This document shows positions 15,574-24,792 of a stretch of DNA of 64,000 nt, one piece after another. The translations under genes were made by a program, and so were the position numbers. This stretch comes from Azospirillum griseum. GTDB lineage: Bacteria; Pseudomonadota; Alphaproteobacteria; Azospirillales; Azospirillaceae. The stretch lies in NCBI RefSeq assembly GCF_003966125.1, contig NZ_RXMA01000007.1:1-64000 (forward strand), read 5' to 3'. Below the pieces are notes generated by a model that saw nothing but the letters and a program-made list of their open reading frames with translations, ran no database searches and was not told the DNA's origin. Numbering within the stretch: the first letter of the stretch is position 1; each line of letters begins with the position of its first letter.

Positions 15574-16875
15574 TCAGTGCTGGATCGCGGGTTCGGCGGC
15601 CTCCGCCTTCCGGCCCGCGCGGGCCAGCAGCAGGGTCAGGGCGGCCGACAACACCAGCAACCCGGCGACGAAATACAGCCCGCCCAGATAGCTGCCGGTC
15701 GTGTCCTTGATCCAACCGATCATCGTCGGGCCGACGAAGCCGCCCAGATTGCCGATGGAGTTGATCGTGGCGATGCCCGCCGCCGCCGCCGATCCCGACA
15801 GGAACAGGGTGGGCATGCTCCACAGCGGCGGCTTGGCGGAGCTGATGCCGATGTTGACCAGCGTCAGCGCGGCCAGCACGGTGACGACCGTCGTGGCGTA
15901 TCCGGCGAAGGCCAACCCCGCCGCCGCGACCAGACAGGCCAACACCACATGCCAGGTCCGTTCGCCGGTGCGGTCGGAATGGCGCGCCCACAGCACCATG
16001 GCACCAACCGCGACGATGGCGGGAATCGCGTTCAGGAAACCAACCTGCATCGAAGTGAGGCCAAACTCCTTGATGATCTGCGGCGACCAGATGCCCAGCG
16101 TGTAGAGACCGGCCGAGGTGCCGAAATACACCAGGGACAGCGCCAGCACCCGCAGATCGGCCAGACCGCGCCACACGCTGTGGCTGGCGGCGGACGCCTT
16201 GCCCGCGTTTTCGGCGGCCATCGCGGCGATCAGCCAGTTGCGCTCCTCCGCGTCCAGCCAATCGGCCTTCTCGGGCCGGTCAGTCATATAGACCAGGACC
16301 ACGCCGCCCAGCAGCACCGCCGGAACCGCTTCGATCAGGAACATCCACTGCCACCCGGCCAGCCCCATCAGCCCGTGCATCTCCAGCAGCGCCCCGGAGA
16401 TCGGTGATCCCAAGGCGGTGGACAGCGGGGCGGCGGCCATGAAGATCGCGGTCACGGCGGCGCGGCGGCGGGCCGGAAACCAATAGCTGAGATACAGGAT
16501 GATGCCGGGAAAGAACCCGGCCTCCGCCACACCCAGCAGGAAGCGCAGGATGTAAAAGCTGGTGCTGCCCTGCACGAAGGCCATCCCGGCCGACACGATC
16601 CCCCACGTCACCATGACGCGGGCGATCCAGATCCGCGCGCCCACCTTGTGCAGGATCAGGTTGGACGGCACTTCGAACAGGAAATAGCCCAGAAAGAAAA
16701 TCCCGGCCCCGAAACCGAAGACCGCCGGTGAAAATCCCAAATCCTTGTTCATCGTCAGTGCGGCAAAGCCAATGTTCACACGATCAATGAATGCGATGAA
16801 ATAGAGCAGCATGATGAAAGGAATGATGCGCCAAGACACCTTGCGCATGACACGCGTTTCGAGCGCGCTGTCCAT
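15574..16875 (-). CDS. MFS transporter, anion:cation symporter family (probable tartrate uptake)
   Basis: An inner-membrane carrier of 433 residues with 12 predicted helices. The N-terminal half has IIPFIMLLYFIAFIDRVNIGFA (helix 1 and the RxN signature) and FEVPSNLILHKVGAR, characteristic of the ACS family (tartrate, phthalate, glucarate, 4-hydroxyphenylacetate permeases). The neighbouring divergent LysR gene and the tartrate dehydratase genes suggest tartrate as substrate; E. coli uses a different family (TtdT) for the same job. GGGAG lies six bases before the ATG. The substrate is inferred from context only. Confidence 0.85.
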   Translation of the reverse strand: MDSALETRVMRKVSWRIIPFIMLLYFIAFIDRVNIGFAALTMNKDLGFSPAVFGFGAGIFFLGYFLFEVPSNLILHKVGARIWIARVMVTWGIVSAGMAFVQGSTSFYILRFLLGVAEAGFFPGIILYLSYWFPARRRAAVTAIFMAAAPLSTALGSPISGALLEMHGLMGLAGWQWMFLIEAVPAVLLGGVVLVYMTDRPEKADWLDAEERNWLIAAMAAENAGKASAASHSVWRGLADLRVLALSLVYFGTSAGLYTLGIWSPQIIKEFGLTSMQVGFLNAIPAIVAVGAMVLWARHSDRTGERTWHVVLACLVAAAGLAFAGYATTVVTVLAALTLVNIGISSAKPPLWSMPTLFLSGSAAAAGIATINSIGNLGGFVGPTMIGWIKDTTGSYLGGLYFVAGLLVLSAALTLLLARAGRKAEAAEPAIQH

Positions 16876-16983
16876 TGCACGTCTCCCTCAAATTGTCGTT
16901 GTTTGTGGTGTTCGGATGATCGTGCAGCGCTGCGGTGCCCAACGGTTTATCAGTGAACCGAACAGTGGGAAACCGCATGGCAT

Positions 16984-17004
16984 TGTACAAAAAAATGGTA
17001 TAAT
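16984..17004 (+). promoter_or_regulatory. Promoter element (TATAAT) and TTGTACAA palindrome before the LysR gene
   Basis: A consensus TATAAT at 16999-17004 lies 30 bases before the GTG at 17034. Just upstream is the 8-bp palindrome TTGTACAA (16984-16991) in an A-run. No good -35 is seen, as expected of a regulated promoter. The dyad may be part of an autoregulatory site shared with the divergent permease gene. Confidence 0.4.
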
Positions 17005-17033
17005 CCCCCCAGACGCAGAAGGGGGAATGGCGC

Positions 17034-17948
17034 GTGGATCTGCATCAGTTGCGTTGCTTCCTCGCCGTGGCGGAGGAGCTGCATTTCGGTCGCGCCGCCC
17101 AGCGTCTGGGCATGCTGCCGTCCGCCCTGGGCCGTCACATCCGCTTGCTGGAAGAGGATCTGGGGACCCGGCTGATGAACCGGACCACGCGCAGCGTCGC
17201 TTTGACCGACGATGGGGCCTGCTTGTTGGAGGAGGCGCGCGCGCTGTTGCTGCAGGCGGACCGTCTGGCCGCGCGTTTCCGGTCGGGCGCGCGGGTCCAG
17301 ACCTCCGTCTTGCGGGTGGGGGCGATCGACAGCGCGGCGGCGGGGCTGTTGCCGATGCTGCTTCAGGATTTCCGCGCCCGCCACCCGGACGTCGTCGTGC
17401 AGCTGACGGAGGACAAGACCATCCGCCTGTTGCCCCGGCTGCGGTCCGGGCGGCTCGATCTGGCCTTTGTCCGCCCGCCCGAGCAGCCGGATCGGGCGCT
17501 GGACGCGCTGTTCCTGTTTCACGAAACGGTCGTCGTCGCCTTGCCCGCCGATCACCCGCTGACCGGTCGGTCCAGCCTGCGGATCGAGGACATCGCCGAC
17601 CAGCCGGTGATCGTGCCCGAACGGCGATCACGCCCGCACAGCCACGATCTGACGATGAAGCTGTTCGCCGAAGCCGGGCATCAGGCCCGCGTCGCCCAAC
17701 TGGCCGAAGAAAAGCAAACCATCATCAATCTGGTCGGGGCCGGGTTGGGGGTCGCCATCGTCCCCCGTTGGACCGCGCGGATGGCCCCGCCCAGCGTTCG
17801 GTTCATCCCGTTGGAGGGGGTGGGCGGCGCGCCGGTGGATCGGTTGCCGTTGGCGGCGGCCTGGATGCGCGGGACCCGCGACCCGCTGCGCGACCGCATG
17901 CTCGACACGCTGCGCGACCAGCTCGCGCGCTACGCCGATCAGGCCTGA
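17034..17948 (+). CDS. LysR-family regulator of the tartrate cluster (TtdR-like role)
   Basis: A 304-residue LysR protein with the helix-turn-helix in the first 60 residues ([22 protein letters not shown], then [20 protein letters not shown]) and a periplasmic-binding-like effector domain from about 90. The start is GTG, preceded by GGGGGA. It is divergent from the permease gene and convergent with ttdB. By gene order it would switch on uptake and dehydration of tartrate, as TtdR, also a LysR protein, does in E. coli. The effector cannot be read from the sequence. Confidence 0.85.
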   Translation: MDLHQLRCFLAVAEELHFGRAAQRLGMLPSALGRHIRLLEEDLGTRLMNRTTRSVALTDDGACLLEEARALLLQADRLAARFRSGARVQTSVLRVGAIDSAAAGLLPMLLQDFRARHPDVVVQLTEDKTIRLLPRLRSGRLDLAFVRPPEQPDRALDALFLFHETVVVALPADHPLTGRSSLRIEDIADQPVIVPERRSRPHSHDLTMKLFAEAGHQARVAQLAEEKQTIINLVGAGLGVAIVPRWTARMAPPSVRFIPLEGVGGAPVDRLPLAAAWMRGTRDPLRDRMLDTLRDQLARYADQA

Positions 17949-17967
17949 CCACCAACAAAGGGCCACG

Positions 17968-18000
17968 AAAAACCCCCGGCGAGGCGGTGCTCACCGGGGG
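17968..18000 (-). terminator. Rho-independent terminator of ttdAB
   Basis: On the minus strand CCCCCGGTGAG and CTCGCCGGGGG pair (one mismatch) around CACCGC and run into TTTTT. It lies 43 bases after ttdB, between convergent genes. Confidence 0.85.
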
Positions 18001-18042
18001 AGTGCGGGGGGAATGGCTGACCGGAAAGGCCGGAGCGGCGCG

Positions 18043-18651
18043 TCAGCGGATGAAGCCGACCTGGCTTTTGATGCGGTCCAGGATCGGCCCCTTCTTTTCG
18101 TTGAAACGGGCCTTGTTCTGTTCGAACAGGTTGTTGCCCTTGGTGTCGATGGAGATGATGAGCGGCCCGAACTCGTTGACCTTGTTGATCCACATGGTTT
18201 CGGGCATGCCCAGATCCTGCCACTCGGCCCCTTCGATCCTCTCCACCTGGGTGGCGGCCAGAACGGCGCAGCCGCCGGGGAACACGGCGTGGACGGCCTT
18301 GTGTTCGGCGCAGCCCTCGGCGGTTTCCGGCCCCATGCCGCCCTTGCCGATAACCAGCTTCACGCCGGTTTCCTTGATGAATTGCTTTTCAAACTTCTCC
18401 ATCCGCATGGAGGTCGTCGGCCCGATGGAGACCATTTCGAACTCACCGGCCTCGTTCTTTTTCACGATGGGGCCGGCGTGGAAGATCGCCCCGCCTTTCA
18501 GATCGACGGGCAGTTCGCGCCCCTGGTCGATCAGGCGGCGGTGGGCGACGTCGCGGCACGTCACCAGACGCCCGGTGAGATACACGATGTCGCCGATCTT
18601 CAGATCCGCGAGATCCTCGTCCTTGATCGGGGTGGTCAGGATCTTTTTCAC
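18043..18651 (-). CDS. ttdB: L(+)-tartrate dehydratase beta subunit
   Basis: Beta subunit of a two-chain [4Fe-4S] hydro-lyase, 202 residues, the swivelling domain of class I fumarase/tartrate dehydratase. Family segments are [37 protein letters not shown] and [16 protein letters not shown]. The start overlaps the ttdA stop by four bases and a strong terminator follows. Two-subunit fumarases look similar, so the reaction (L-tartrate to oxaloacetate rather than malate to fumarate) rests on TtdA similarity and on the permease and regulator next door. Confidence 0.87.
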   Translation of the reverse strand: MKKILTTPIKDEDLADLKIGDIVYLTGRLVTCRDVAHRRLIDQGRELPVDLKGGAIFHAGPIVKKNEAGEFEMVSIGPTTSMRMEKFEKQFIKETGVKLVIGKGGMGPETAEGCAEHKAVHAVFPGGCAVLAATQVERIEGAEWQDLGMPETMWINKVNEFGPLIISIDTKGNNLFEQNKARFNEKKGPILDRIKSQVGFIR

Positions 18652-19547
18652 AGCGTCACCCCTTCGTGCGACAGGATGTTGTAAGACAGATCGGCGTTGA
18701 ACTTGATGCGCCCGCGCCGGTGCGCCCAGCAGCCGGTCGACACCGCGACGCCGATGGTGGAGGGGTGGCGGGCCGAGGATTCGATGTTCACGCCCATCAC
18801 GCTGCTGTTGCCGGTCAGGCCCTGCGGACCGATGCCCAATTCGTTCAGGCCCTCTTCCAGCAGCGTTTCCATCTTGGCGGCGTTGGCGTTGGGGTGGCGG
18901 GAATCCACCGGGCGCAGGATCGCCTTTTTCGACAGGCGCGCGGCGGTTTCCGCCGAGGTGGACACCCCGACCCCGACCAGCAGCGGCGGGCAGGCGTTGA
19001 TCCCGCGCGAGGTGACGACGTCGAACACGAAGTCGGCCACGCCTTCATAGCCCTGACCGGGCATCAGCACGGTGGAGGCTCCGGGCAGGGTGCAGCCGCC
19101 GCCCGCCATGTAGACGTCGATGATGGCGCTGTCCTCGTTCGGGACGATTTCCCAATCCAGCCAGGGAATCCGCGATCCGGTGTTGGTGCCGGTGTTCTTC
19201 TCGTCAAACGCCTCGACCGCGTTGTGGCGCAGCGGCCCGAGTTTGGTGGCCCCGAGCGTGGCGTTGCGCAGGATCTCCTCCAACTCGCCCAGCAGCGGGA
19301 ATTTCGCGCCGACGGTGATGAAATACTGGATGACGCCGGTGTCCTGGCAACTCGGGCGGTTGAGCTTGTCGGCGGCCTCCTGGTTCGCGGCCATCGAATC
19401 GAACAGGACGTTGGCCATCTCGTTCGTTTCTTTGCTGCGCAGGTCGGCCAGCTTCCCTTTCACATCGGTCGGAAGGCGTTTGCCGATGTAAGAGGTGAAT
19501 TTGGTCATGACATCCGTCATGACCTCAACGGGTGATTGCTCGGTCAC
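18648..19547 (-). CDS. ttdA: L(+)-tartrate dehydratase alpha subunit
   Basis: Catalytic iron-sulfur subunit, 299 residues. It tracks E. coli TtdA closely: [15 protein letters not shown] (cluster Cys), [27 protein letters not shown] (second Cys), [12 protein letters not shown] and [14 protein letters not shown], then [12 protein letters not shown] (third Cys). The three cysteines expected for a [4Fe-4S] centre are present. The start is GTG at 19547 with GAGG eight bases upstream. With TtdB it dehydrates L-tartrate to oxaloacetate; oxygen sensitivity is likely for this class. The long leader-free gap before it (19548-19660) holds the promoter. Confidence 0.88.
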   Translation of the reverse strand: MTEQSPVEVMTDVMTKFTSYIGKRLPTDVKGKLADLRSKETNEMANVLFDSMAANQEAADKLNRPSCQDTGVIQYFITVGAKFPLLGELEEILRNATLGATKLGPLRHNAVEAFDEKNTGTNTGSRIPWLDWEIVPNEDSAIIDVYMAGGGCTLPGASTVLMPGQGYEGVADFVFDVVTSRGINACPPLLVGVGVSTSAETAARLSKKAILRPVDSRHPNANAAKMETLLEEGLNELGIGPQGLTGNSSVMGVNIESSARHPSTIGVAVSTGCWAHRRGRIKFNADLSYNILSHEGVTL

Positions 19548-19660
19548 GGTCCCTACCTCATGGCTTTCTTGTCAAGGCCGACGTCCGGCGCGTCCGCTCT
19601 CGATTCAACAGTAAGCCTTTGATCGGGATGCCTTAAATCACCAATGATTATACAAAAATT

Positions 19661-22351
19661 TCAAACAATCCCACGCGCCCAGCGCCGCCACAGCGCGCGA
19701 TAGACCCGCTCCATCTGCCGGGCCTTGTGCGGGCCGTTCAGGAAGGGGGCGGCGGCGATCCGGGCGCGCAGGGTGGCGCGCAGGGCGGTCAGGCGCGCCG
19801 GATCGGCGGCCAACGCGGCGGCGATGGCGACGTAGGAGTCGTCGTCGGTGGCGATCAAATCCGGCAGATCCAGCGCCGACAGCAGCGACGCCGACCAGCG
19901 GCTCATCATGTTGGCGCCGGGTCGCGTGACCACCGGAACGCCCATCCACAACGCCTCGAAACTGGTCGTCGCCCCGCAGAAGGGGAAGGGATCCAGCGCG
20001 ATGTCGATGCCGTGATAGAGCGCCAGATGATGGCGGCGGTCCTGCACGCTGGCGGGGGTGAGAACGCGGGCGGGATCGACGCCCTGGTCGGCCACCATCG
20101 CGCGGGCGCGGGCCGCCAATTCCGGCGCAGCGTAGAGATTTTTGTATTTCAGCACCAGCCGGGAGCCGGGAACCGCCCGCAACACCCGGCCCCACAGCGC
20201 CAGCACGGCGTCCGATTGCTTGGCCGGGTTGTTGAAGCTGCCGAAGGTGACGCCGCCGCGCGCCAGCAGGGGCGGCGGTTCGGGCGGCGGGGCGTCGTCG
20301 ATGGGGGGATAGGCGAACAGGGTGGGCAGGCGGATCGGCCGTTCGGCGAAGGATTCGGCGTCGGCCGGGGCGAAGCGCCCGCGCGGCGTCATCACCCGGT
20401 CGGTGATGAGGTAATCCATCGCCGACAGGCCGCTGGTCGCCCCGTCATACAGGCTGATCTGCACCGGTGCGGCGCGGTGGGCGGCGACCAACGGGCGGTT
20501 GGAATCGAAGCGTCCGGCGACGATCACCAGCACGTCGATGCCGTCGGCGCGGACGCGCGCCGCCGTTTCGGCATCCGACAAGCCACCGACCTCGCGCCAG
20601 CGGTCCATCAACGGGCGCAGGCGTTCGGTCGTCTCGTCCGGGCGGGCGACGTGGGCGTAGGCGGTGATCTCGAACCGTTGGTGGTCGTGGTTGGCCAGGA
20701 TCGGTTCCAGATTGCGCGCCACCGGGTGGCTGCGGAAATCGGCGGACAGATAGCCGACGCGCAGGCGGCGGTTCGGATCACGATCGTTTGCGCAAGGTCG
20801 GGAGCTTGCGTACAGCGGGGCAGCGTGCAGCCGTTCGAACCGCCGGTGTTCGGCAAAGCGCATCGCCTCTGTCCAGCCCGGATCGTAGAGGATGGAGGAG
20901 AGCAGGTTGCGGTGGGCGTCCACATTGTCCGGTTCCAGCGCCTGCGCCCGGCGGTAGCCCGCCGTCGCCTCGGCGTAACGGGCGGTGGCGCGCACGATGC
21001 TGGACAGGTTGCACAGGGCGTCCCGGTGGGTGGGGTCGAGCACCAGCGTGTGGCGGTAGCCCTCCGCCGCCGCGTCGATCCGCCCCAGCTCCTGCAAATC
21101 CAAGGCGCGGTTGAAGGCGGTTCCGACCTGATCGGGGGCCAGGATCAAGGCCCGGCGGTACGCCCCCACCCCGTCACCCGCGCGGTCCAGCCCGCGCAGG
21201 GTGTGGCCCAGGTTGAACCAGGGTTCGGCCAGATCGGGGCGCAGCGCCACCACGGTGCGCAAGGGGGCCAGCGCGTCGGTCGGGCGCCGGTCGGCCAGAC
21301 GCAGCAGGGCCAGATTGGCCCAGGCCCGATGATCGCTCCACAGCAGGCGGACGGTGCGGCGGTAAGCGCCGTCGGCCAGCGCTGGATCGTTGGGCGCGCT
21401 CGTCACCGCCAAGGCGAACTGCGCCTCGGCGTCGTCGGGGTGCGCGATGGTCCAGCGGGTGAAGGCGCGCACCGCCCCGGCCCGGTCGCCCGCCGCCAGA
21501 CGGCAGGTTCCCAGCGCGTTCCACAGGATGGGTTCGCCCCCGCCCAACCGGATGGCTTCGGCGGCGGCCTCCGCCGCCTCGGTCTGGCGACCGCGCGCGT
21601 GAAGCTGTTGGGCCAGCCCGCGCCACGCCCCGGCCAAGCGGGGATCGAGCTTCAGCGCGTGTTGGTAATGGCGCAACCCGGCGTCGCTGGTCTGTGGCAG
21701 CCGGTTGCCGAGATTGACGTGCGCGCCGCTCAGGCCCGGATCGCCCACCACCGCCCGGCGCAGCGCCGTGGTGCTGTCGTCCAACCGCCCCAAGGCGGCC
21801 AGCGCCAGGGCCTGATGATACCAGGCCGCCCCGAAACCGGGGTCGATCCGGCCCGCGCGGGCGAAGCTGTCGGCGGCCTCCGCCGTGCGGCCCAGGGCGC
21901 GCAGGGCCAGGCCCCGGTTGTTGGCGGCGGCCGCGTGGCGCGGGTTGGCGTCCAGCGCGCGGGCGAAGGCGTCCGCCGCCGCCGCCCGCTGGCCCAGCCG
22001 GTCGAGCAGAACGCCGTGGTTGAACTGGGTGTCGGCGTGGCCGGGATCGAGCGCGGCGGCGCGGCCATAGGCGTCCGCCGCCTCGACCACCCGGCCCAAC
22101 CGGTCGAGCGCCATGGCGTGATGGCGGTGGAACTCGGCCACCGTCGGATTGTGGTCAATGGCGCGGCCAATGTGATCGGCGGCGACGTCGAAGGCCCCGC
22201 ACTGGGCGGCCAGCACCCCGAACAGGTGGAGCGCCGCCGCGTTGTCGGGATCGACGTCCAGGATCCGCCGGTACAGCGTTTCCGCCTCCGCCAGCCGCCC
22301 GGACTGGTGATGGTCGGCGGCGACGGCGAGGGCTTCGGCGACGGTGGCCAT
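19661..22351 (-). CDS. TPR-containing O-GlcNAc transferase-like glycosyltransferase (GT41)
   Basis: An 896-residue protein with two parts. Residues 1 to about 490 are a run of about a dozen tetratricopeptide repeats (A-x-x-NRG-x-AL, FNHGVLLDRLG and similar). From about 520 the catalytic GT41 domain shows YLSADFRSHPVARNLEPIL, YDGATSGLSAMDY, FGSFNNPAKQS near residue 690, DIALDPFPFCGATTSFEALW and GVPVVT near residue 800. This is the SPINDLY/O-GlcNAc-transferase architecture, in which the repeats hold protein substrates and the C-terminus transfers a sugar from a nucleotide donor. No signal peptide, so it is cytoplasmic. It stands alone, with a weak ribosome site. The protein target and sugar are unknown; in bacteria such enzymes often act on flagellin or surface proteins. 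Confidence 0.9.
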   Translation of the reverse strand: MATVAEALAVAADHHQSGRLAEAETLYRRILDVDPDNAAALHLFGVLAAQCGAFDVAADHIGRAIDHNPTVAEFHRHHAMALDRLGRVVEAADAYGRAAALDPGHADTQFNHGVLLDRLGQRAAAADAFARALDANPRHAAAANNRGLALRALGRTAEAADSFARAGRIDPGFGAAWYHQALALAALGRLDDSTTALRRAVVGDPGLSGAHVNLGNRLPQTSDAGLRHYQHALKLDPRLAGAWRGLAQQLHARGRQTEAAEAAAEAIRLGGGEPILWNALGTCRLAAGDRAGAVRAFTRWTIAHPDDAEAQFALAVTSAPNDPALADGAYRRTVRLLWSDHRAWANLALLRLADRRPTDALAPLRTVVALRPDLAEPWFNLGHTLRGLDRAGDGVGAYRRALILAPDQVGTAFNRALDLQELGRIDAAAEGYRHTLVLDPTHRDALCNLSSIVRATARYAEATAGYRRAQALEPDNVDAHRNLLSSILYDPGWTEAMRFAEHRRFERLHAAPLYASSRPCANDRDPNRRLRVGYLSADFRSHPVARNLEPILANHDHQRFEITAYAHVARPDETTERLRPLMDRWREVGGLSDAETAARVRADGIDVLVIVAGRFDSNRPLVAAHRAAPVQISLYDGATSGLSAMDYLITDRVMTPRGRFAPADAESFAERPIRLPTLFAYPPIDDAPPPEPPPLLARGGVTFGSFNNPAKQSDAVLALWGRVLRAVPGSRLVLKYKNLYAAPELAARARAMVADQGVDPARVLTPASVQDRRHHLALYHGIDIALDPFPFCGATTSFEALWMGVPVVTRPGANMMSRWSASLLSALDLPDLIATDDDSYVAIAAALAADPARLTALRATLRARIAAAPFLNGPHKARQMERVYRALWRRWARGIV

Positions 22352-22591
22352 GGCGAGAGTGTTGACCTTGCACAGGAGCGTTGGACGCGGGTGGCGTGGC
22401 GGTCAGGATAGTGGAAGGGACGGAGTTGCGGCTATGGTGCTGTGTGTTTGCACGCGGACGCAACGCGTTCAAGCGCCGACGCGAGGGCCGTTGGTCAGGC
22501 ACCGACCATGATTGGGCAGGGTCTTGATGGCCACATTGGTGGTGATGAGGATTTTGTCTGAACGGTCTTAAGGGAAAATTTGGGGAGTCGC

Positions 22592-23032
22592 ATGAACAAT
22601 CAAAATTGGGCCGTTCTTGTCCCGGAGTTGACGTGCAGGAACATTGACGTCAGCAAGAAGTTTTACTGCAACATTGTCGGGTTTTCGATGACGTTTGAGC
22701 GTGAAGAAGATCGTTTCATCTATCTTGACCTGGGCGGCGCGCAGCTGATGTTGGAGGAGAGGCACGAAGGCAGTTGGGAGACCGGGCCACTCGCTCCCCC
22801 CTTTGGTCGGGGAATCAATCTTCAGATCGAGGTTGAGGCGCTCCAACCGATTTTGGACCGATTCGCCCAGGCGGGCCTGTCCCTCTTCCGGGAGGCGGAG
22901 GAGGTTTGGTACCGAGAAGACGACATCGAGCATGGCCAGATCGAGGCGCTTGCTCAAGATCCCGACGGCTATCTTCTGCGGTTCGTCGAAATTCTCGGCA
23001 CGCGCCCCGTTGCGTCCCCTGGCCCAGCGTGA
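22592..23032 (+). CDS. VOC-family (glyoxalase/bleomycin-resistance fold) protein
   Basis: A 146-residue protein of the vicinal oxygen chelate superfamily: two beta-alpha-beta-beta-beta modules, starting VLVPELTCRNIDVSKKFY, with FIYLDLGGAQLMLEE as a first-module strand pair and LAQDPDGYLLRFVE as the closing strand. Bleomycin-binding proteins, fosfomycin enzymes and small isomerases share this fold, so the substrate is not known. The ATG at 22592 follows GGGGAG. Its composition is a little less GC-rich than its neighbours, and AT-rich sequence lies just upstream, which may mean more recent acquisition. It is convergent with the next gene. Confidence 0.8.
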   Translation: MNNQNWAVLVPELTCRNIDVSKKFYCNIVGFSMTFEREEDRFIYLDLGGAQLMLEERHEGSWETGPLAPPFGRGINLQIEVEALQPILDRFAQAGLSLFREAEEVWYREDDIEHGQIEALAQDPDGYLLRFVEILGTRPVASPGPA

Positions 23033-23062
23033 TGCGGGGCGGAAACCGATGCGCTTTGGTCG

Positions 23063-24064
23063 TCAGCCCCGCGTGACGATGCCGCGACCGGGCAGGGCGT
23101 CGCGCCCGTGGGGGCTGGTCAGATCCAGCAGCGGCCCCTTGGGCACGATGCCGGTCGGGTTGACGGTGGCGATGGAGTAATAGCCCGCCTTGATGTCGTC
23201 GATCCGCACCGTGTCGGCCACGCCCGGCCATTGGTACAGCTCGCGCAGATAGCCCGACAGGTTGGGGCAATCGGCGATGCGGTGCAGGTTGCATTTGAAC
23301 GCGCCGTGATAGGCGGCGTCAAAGCGCACCAGCGTCACGAACAGCCGCCAATCGGCTTCCGTCAGCCAGTCGCCGACCAGATAGCGGTTCCGCCCCAGAT
23401 GGTCTTCCAACCGCGCCAGCGTGGCAAACAGGGCGTCAAAGGCGCTGTCGTAGCTGCTCTGCGACTTGGCGAAGCCGCAGCGGTAGACACCGTTGTTGAC
23501 GGTTTCGTAAATCAGCGCGTTCCACTGGTCGATGTCCGCGCGCAGCGCTTCGGGGTAGAAATCCAGCCGGTTGCCGGTCAACCCATCGAAGGCGCTGTTC
23601 AGGATGCGCAGGATGTCGGCGGATTCGTTGTTGACGATGCGCCCGTCCCGCCGATCCCACAGCACCGGAACCGACACCTTGCCGCTGTAGGTCGGATCGC
23701 TGGCGGTGTAGAGCTGGTGCTGAAAGCGGAAGCGCGGCAGGTGCGGTCCGGCGTCCTCGTCGGTGGGGTAGGTCCAGCCATCCTCACCCAGCACGGGCAG
23801 GGACACCGACAGGCCGATGATCCCTTCCAACCCCTTCAACGCGCGCAGGATCAGCGTGCGCGACGCCCAGGGGCAGAGGTAGGAGACATAGAGGTGATAG
23901 CGCCCGGCCTCGGCGGGGCGGGTCGGAGTGCCGTCGGCGTCGGGCGCGCCGTCCGGGGTGATCCAGCCGCGAAAGCGCGTCGGTTCCCGGTGAAAGGCCC
24001 CGTTCTTGATCTCGCTGGCGGCGACGTCGCCCTTGACCCACACCCCGTTGACCAGTTCCGGCAT
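23063..24064 (-). CDS. Glutathionyl-hydroquinone reductase (Xi-class glutathione transferase)
   Basis: This enzyme (YqjG/PcpF/ECM4 family) reduces glutathionyl-hydroquinones with glutathione, freeing hydroquinone. In 333 residues it shows the family start ELVNGVWV, the catalytic motif YLCPWASRT (Cys near residue 62), the VPVLWD and NNESADILR glutathione-site segments (about 140-160), and the helical C-terminal domain. I chose the ATG at 24064 because GGGG lies six bases before it; ATGs at 24070 and 24082 add only a few residues. It would suit handling of quinones from aromatic catabolism, but it is far from that cluster. Confidence 0.9.
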   Translation of the reverse strand: MPELVNGVWVKGDVAASEIKNGAFHREPTRFRGWITPDGAPDADGTPTRPAEAGRYHLYVSYLCPWASRTLILRALKGLEGIIGLSVSLPVLGEDGWTYPTDEDAGPHLPRFRFQHQLYTASDPTYSGKVSVPVLWDRRDGRIVNNESADILRILNSAFDGLTGNRLDFYPEALRADIDQWNALIYETVNNGVYRCGFAKSQSSYDSAFDALFATLARLEDHLGRNRYLVGDWLTEADWRLFVTLVRFDAAYHGAFKCNLHRIADCPNLSGYLRELYQWPGVADTVRIDDIKAGYYSIATVNPTGIVPKGPLLDLTSPHGRDALPGRGIVTRG

Positions 24065-24096
24065 CGTCATCCCCGTCGGCAAACATCGGCAAAACA

Positions 24097-24130
24097 GACC
24101 GGCGCGGCGGATCGCTCCGCCGCGCCGGTC
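24097..24130 (-). terminator. Rho-independent terminator between yceI gene and reductase gene
   Basis: A perfect 15-bp stem GACCGGCGCGGCGGA/TCCGCCGCGCCGGTC with a four-base loop. On the minus strand it is followed by TGTTTTG, so it ends the YceI transcript. It lies 11 bases after that stop. Confidence 0.85.
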
Positions 24131-24141
24131 GTCGCAACCGC

Positions 24142-24714
24142 TTACTTGGTGGCTTCGGCTTCGATCAGCAGTTCGATGTCGTCGCCGATGTAGGGCGCGC
24201 CGTACTTCATGCCGAAATCGGTGCGCTTCAGCGTGCCGCGCGCCGAGAAGCCAACGGTGTCCAGCTTCGACGCCGGGCTGTTGCCTTCCTTGTTGAAGGT
24301 GACGGTCAGCGTCACCGGCTTGGTCACGCCCAGCATGGTGAAGTCGCCGGTCAGCGTCCCGGTCTTGTCACCGGTCTTGACGATCTTCGTGCTCTTGAAG
24401 GTCAGCTTCGGGAATTCCTTCACGTTGAAGAAATCCGGGGAGCGCAGGTGCTCGTCGCGCTTGGCGTGGTTGGTGTCCACGCTGGCGGCGTCGATGGTCA
24501 TCGTCACGCTGCTCTTGTCCACGGCGTCCTTGTCAAAGCTGACGTCGCCCGAGGCGGTGTTGAAGCGGCCGATCAGGTTGGAGAAGCCCAGATGGTTGAC
24601 GATGAACGCCACGCTGAGGTGGCCGGGATCGACCTTGTAGGCGACCGGGGCGGCAAAGGCCGGGGCGCTGGTCAGGGCGGCGAACAGCAGGGCGGCGGAC
24701 GCGATCTTCTTCAT
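24142..24714 (-). CDS. YceI-family periplasmic protein
   Basis: A 190-residue exported protein with a Sec signal MKKIASAALLFAALTSAPAFA. The mature domain is the lipocalin-like YceI barrel, which binds isoprenoid-type lipids; recognisable parts are YKVDPGHLSVAFIVNHLG, the STNAKRDEHLRSPDFFNV-like segment with ...HAKRDEHLRSPDFF, and FSARGTLKRTDFGM. Many homologues respond to stress or pH. The start has AGGAAAG nine bases upstream. It may be co-transcribed with the membrane protein gene upstream, 78 bases away. Confidence 0.92.
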   Translation of the reverse strand: MKKIASAALLFAALTSAPAFAAPVAYKVDPGHLSVAFIVNHLGFSNLIGRFNTASGDVSFDKDAVDKSSVTMTIDAASVDTNHAKRDEHLRSPDFFNVKEFPKLTFKSTKIVKTGDKTGTLTGDFTMLGVTKPVTLTVTFNKEGNSPASKLDTVGFSARGTLKRTDFGMKYGAPYIGDDIELLIEAEATK

Positions 24715-24792
24715 GGAGACAGACTTTCCTGTGTGTGTGGTGTGAGGACGAAGAGAGGAAAAAGGAAGCAGAAGGGTGGCGGGGCGGCGGCG

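Noticed and set aside
18043..19547. Class I two-subunit fumarase instead of tartrate dehydratase
   Set aside because: Motifs follow E. coli TtdA/TtdB closely and the neighbours are a permease and LysR gene; kept only as an alternative.
19727..22411. 894-codon open frame opposite the GT41 gene
   Set aside because: Mirror of a repeat-rich coding region; apparent periodicity comes from the TPR codons on the true strand.
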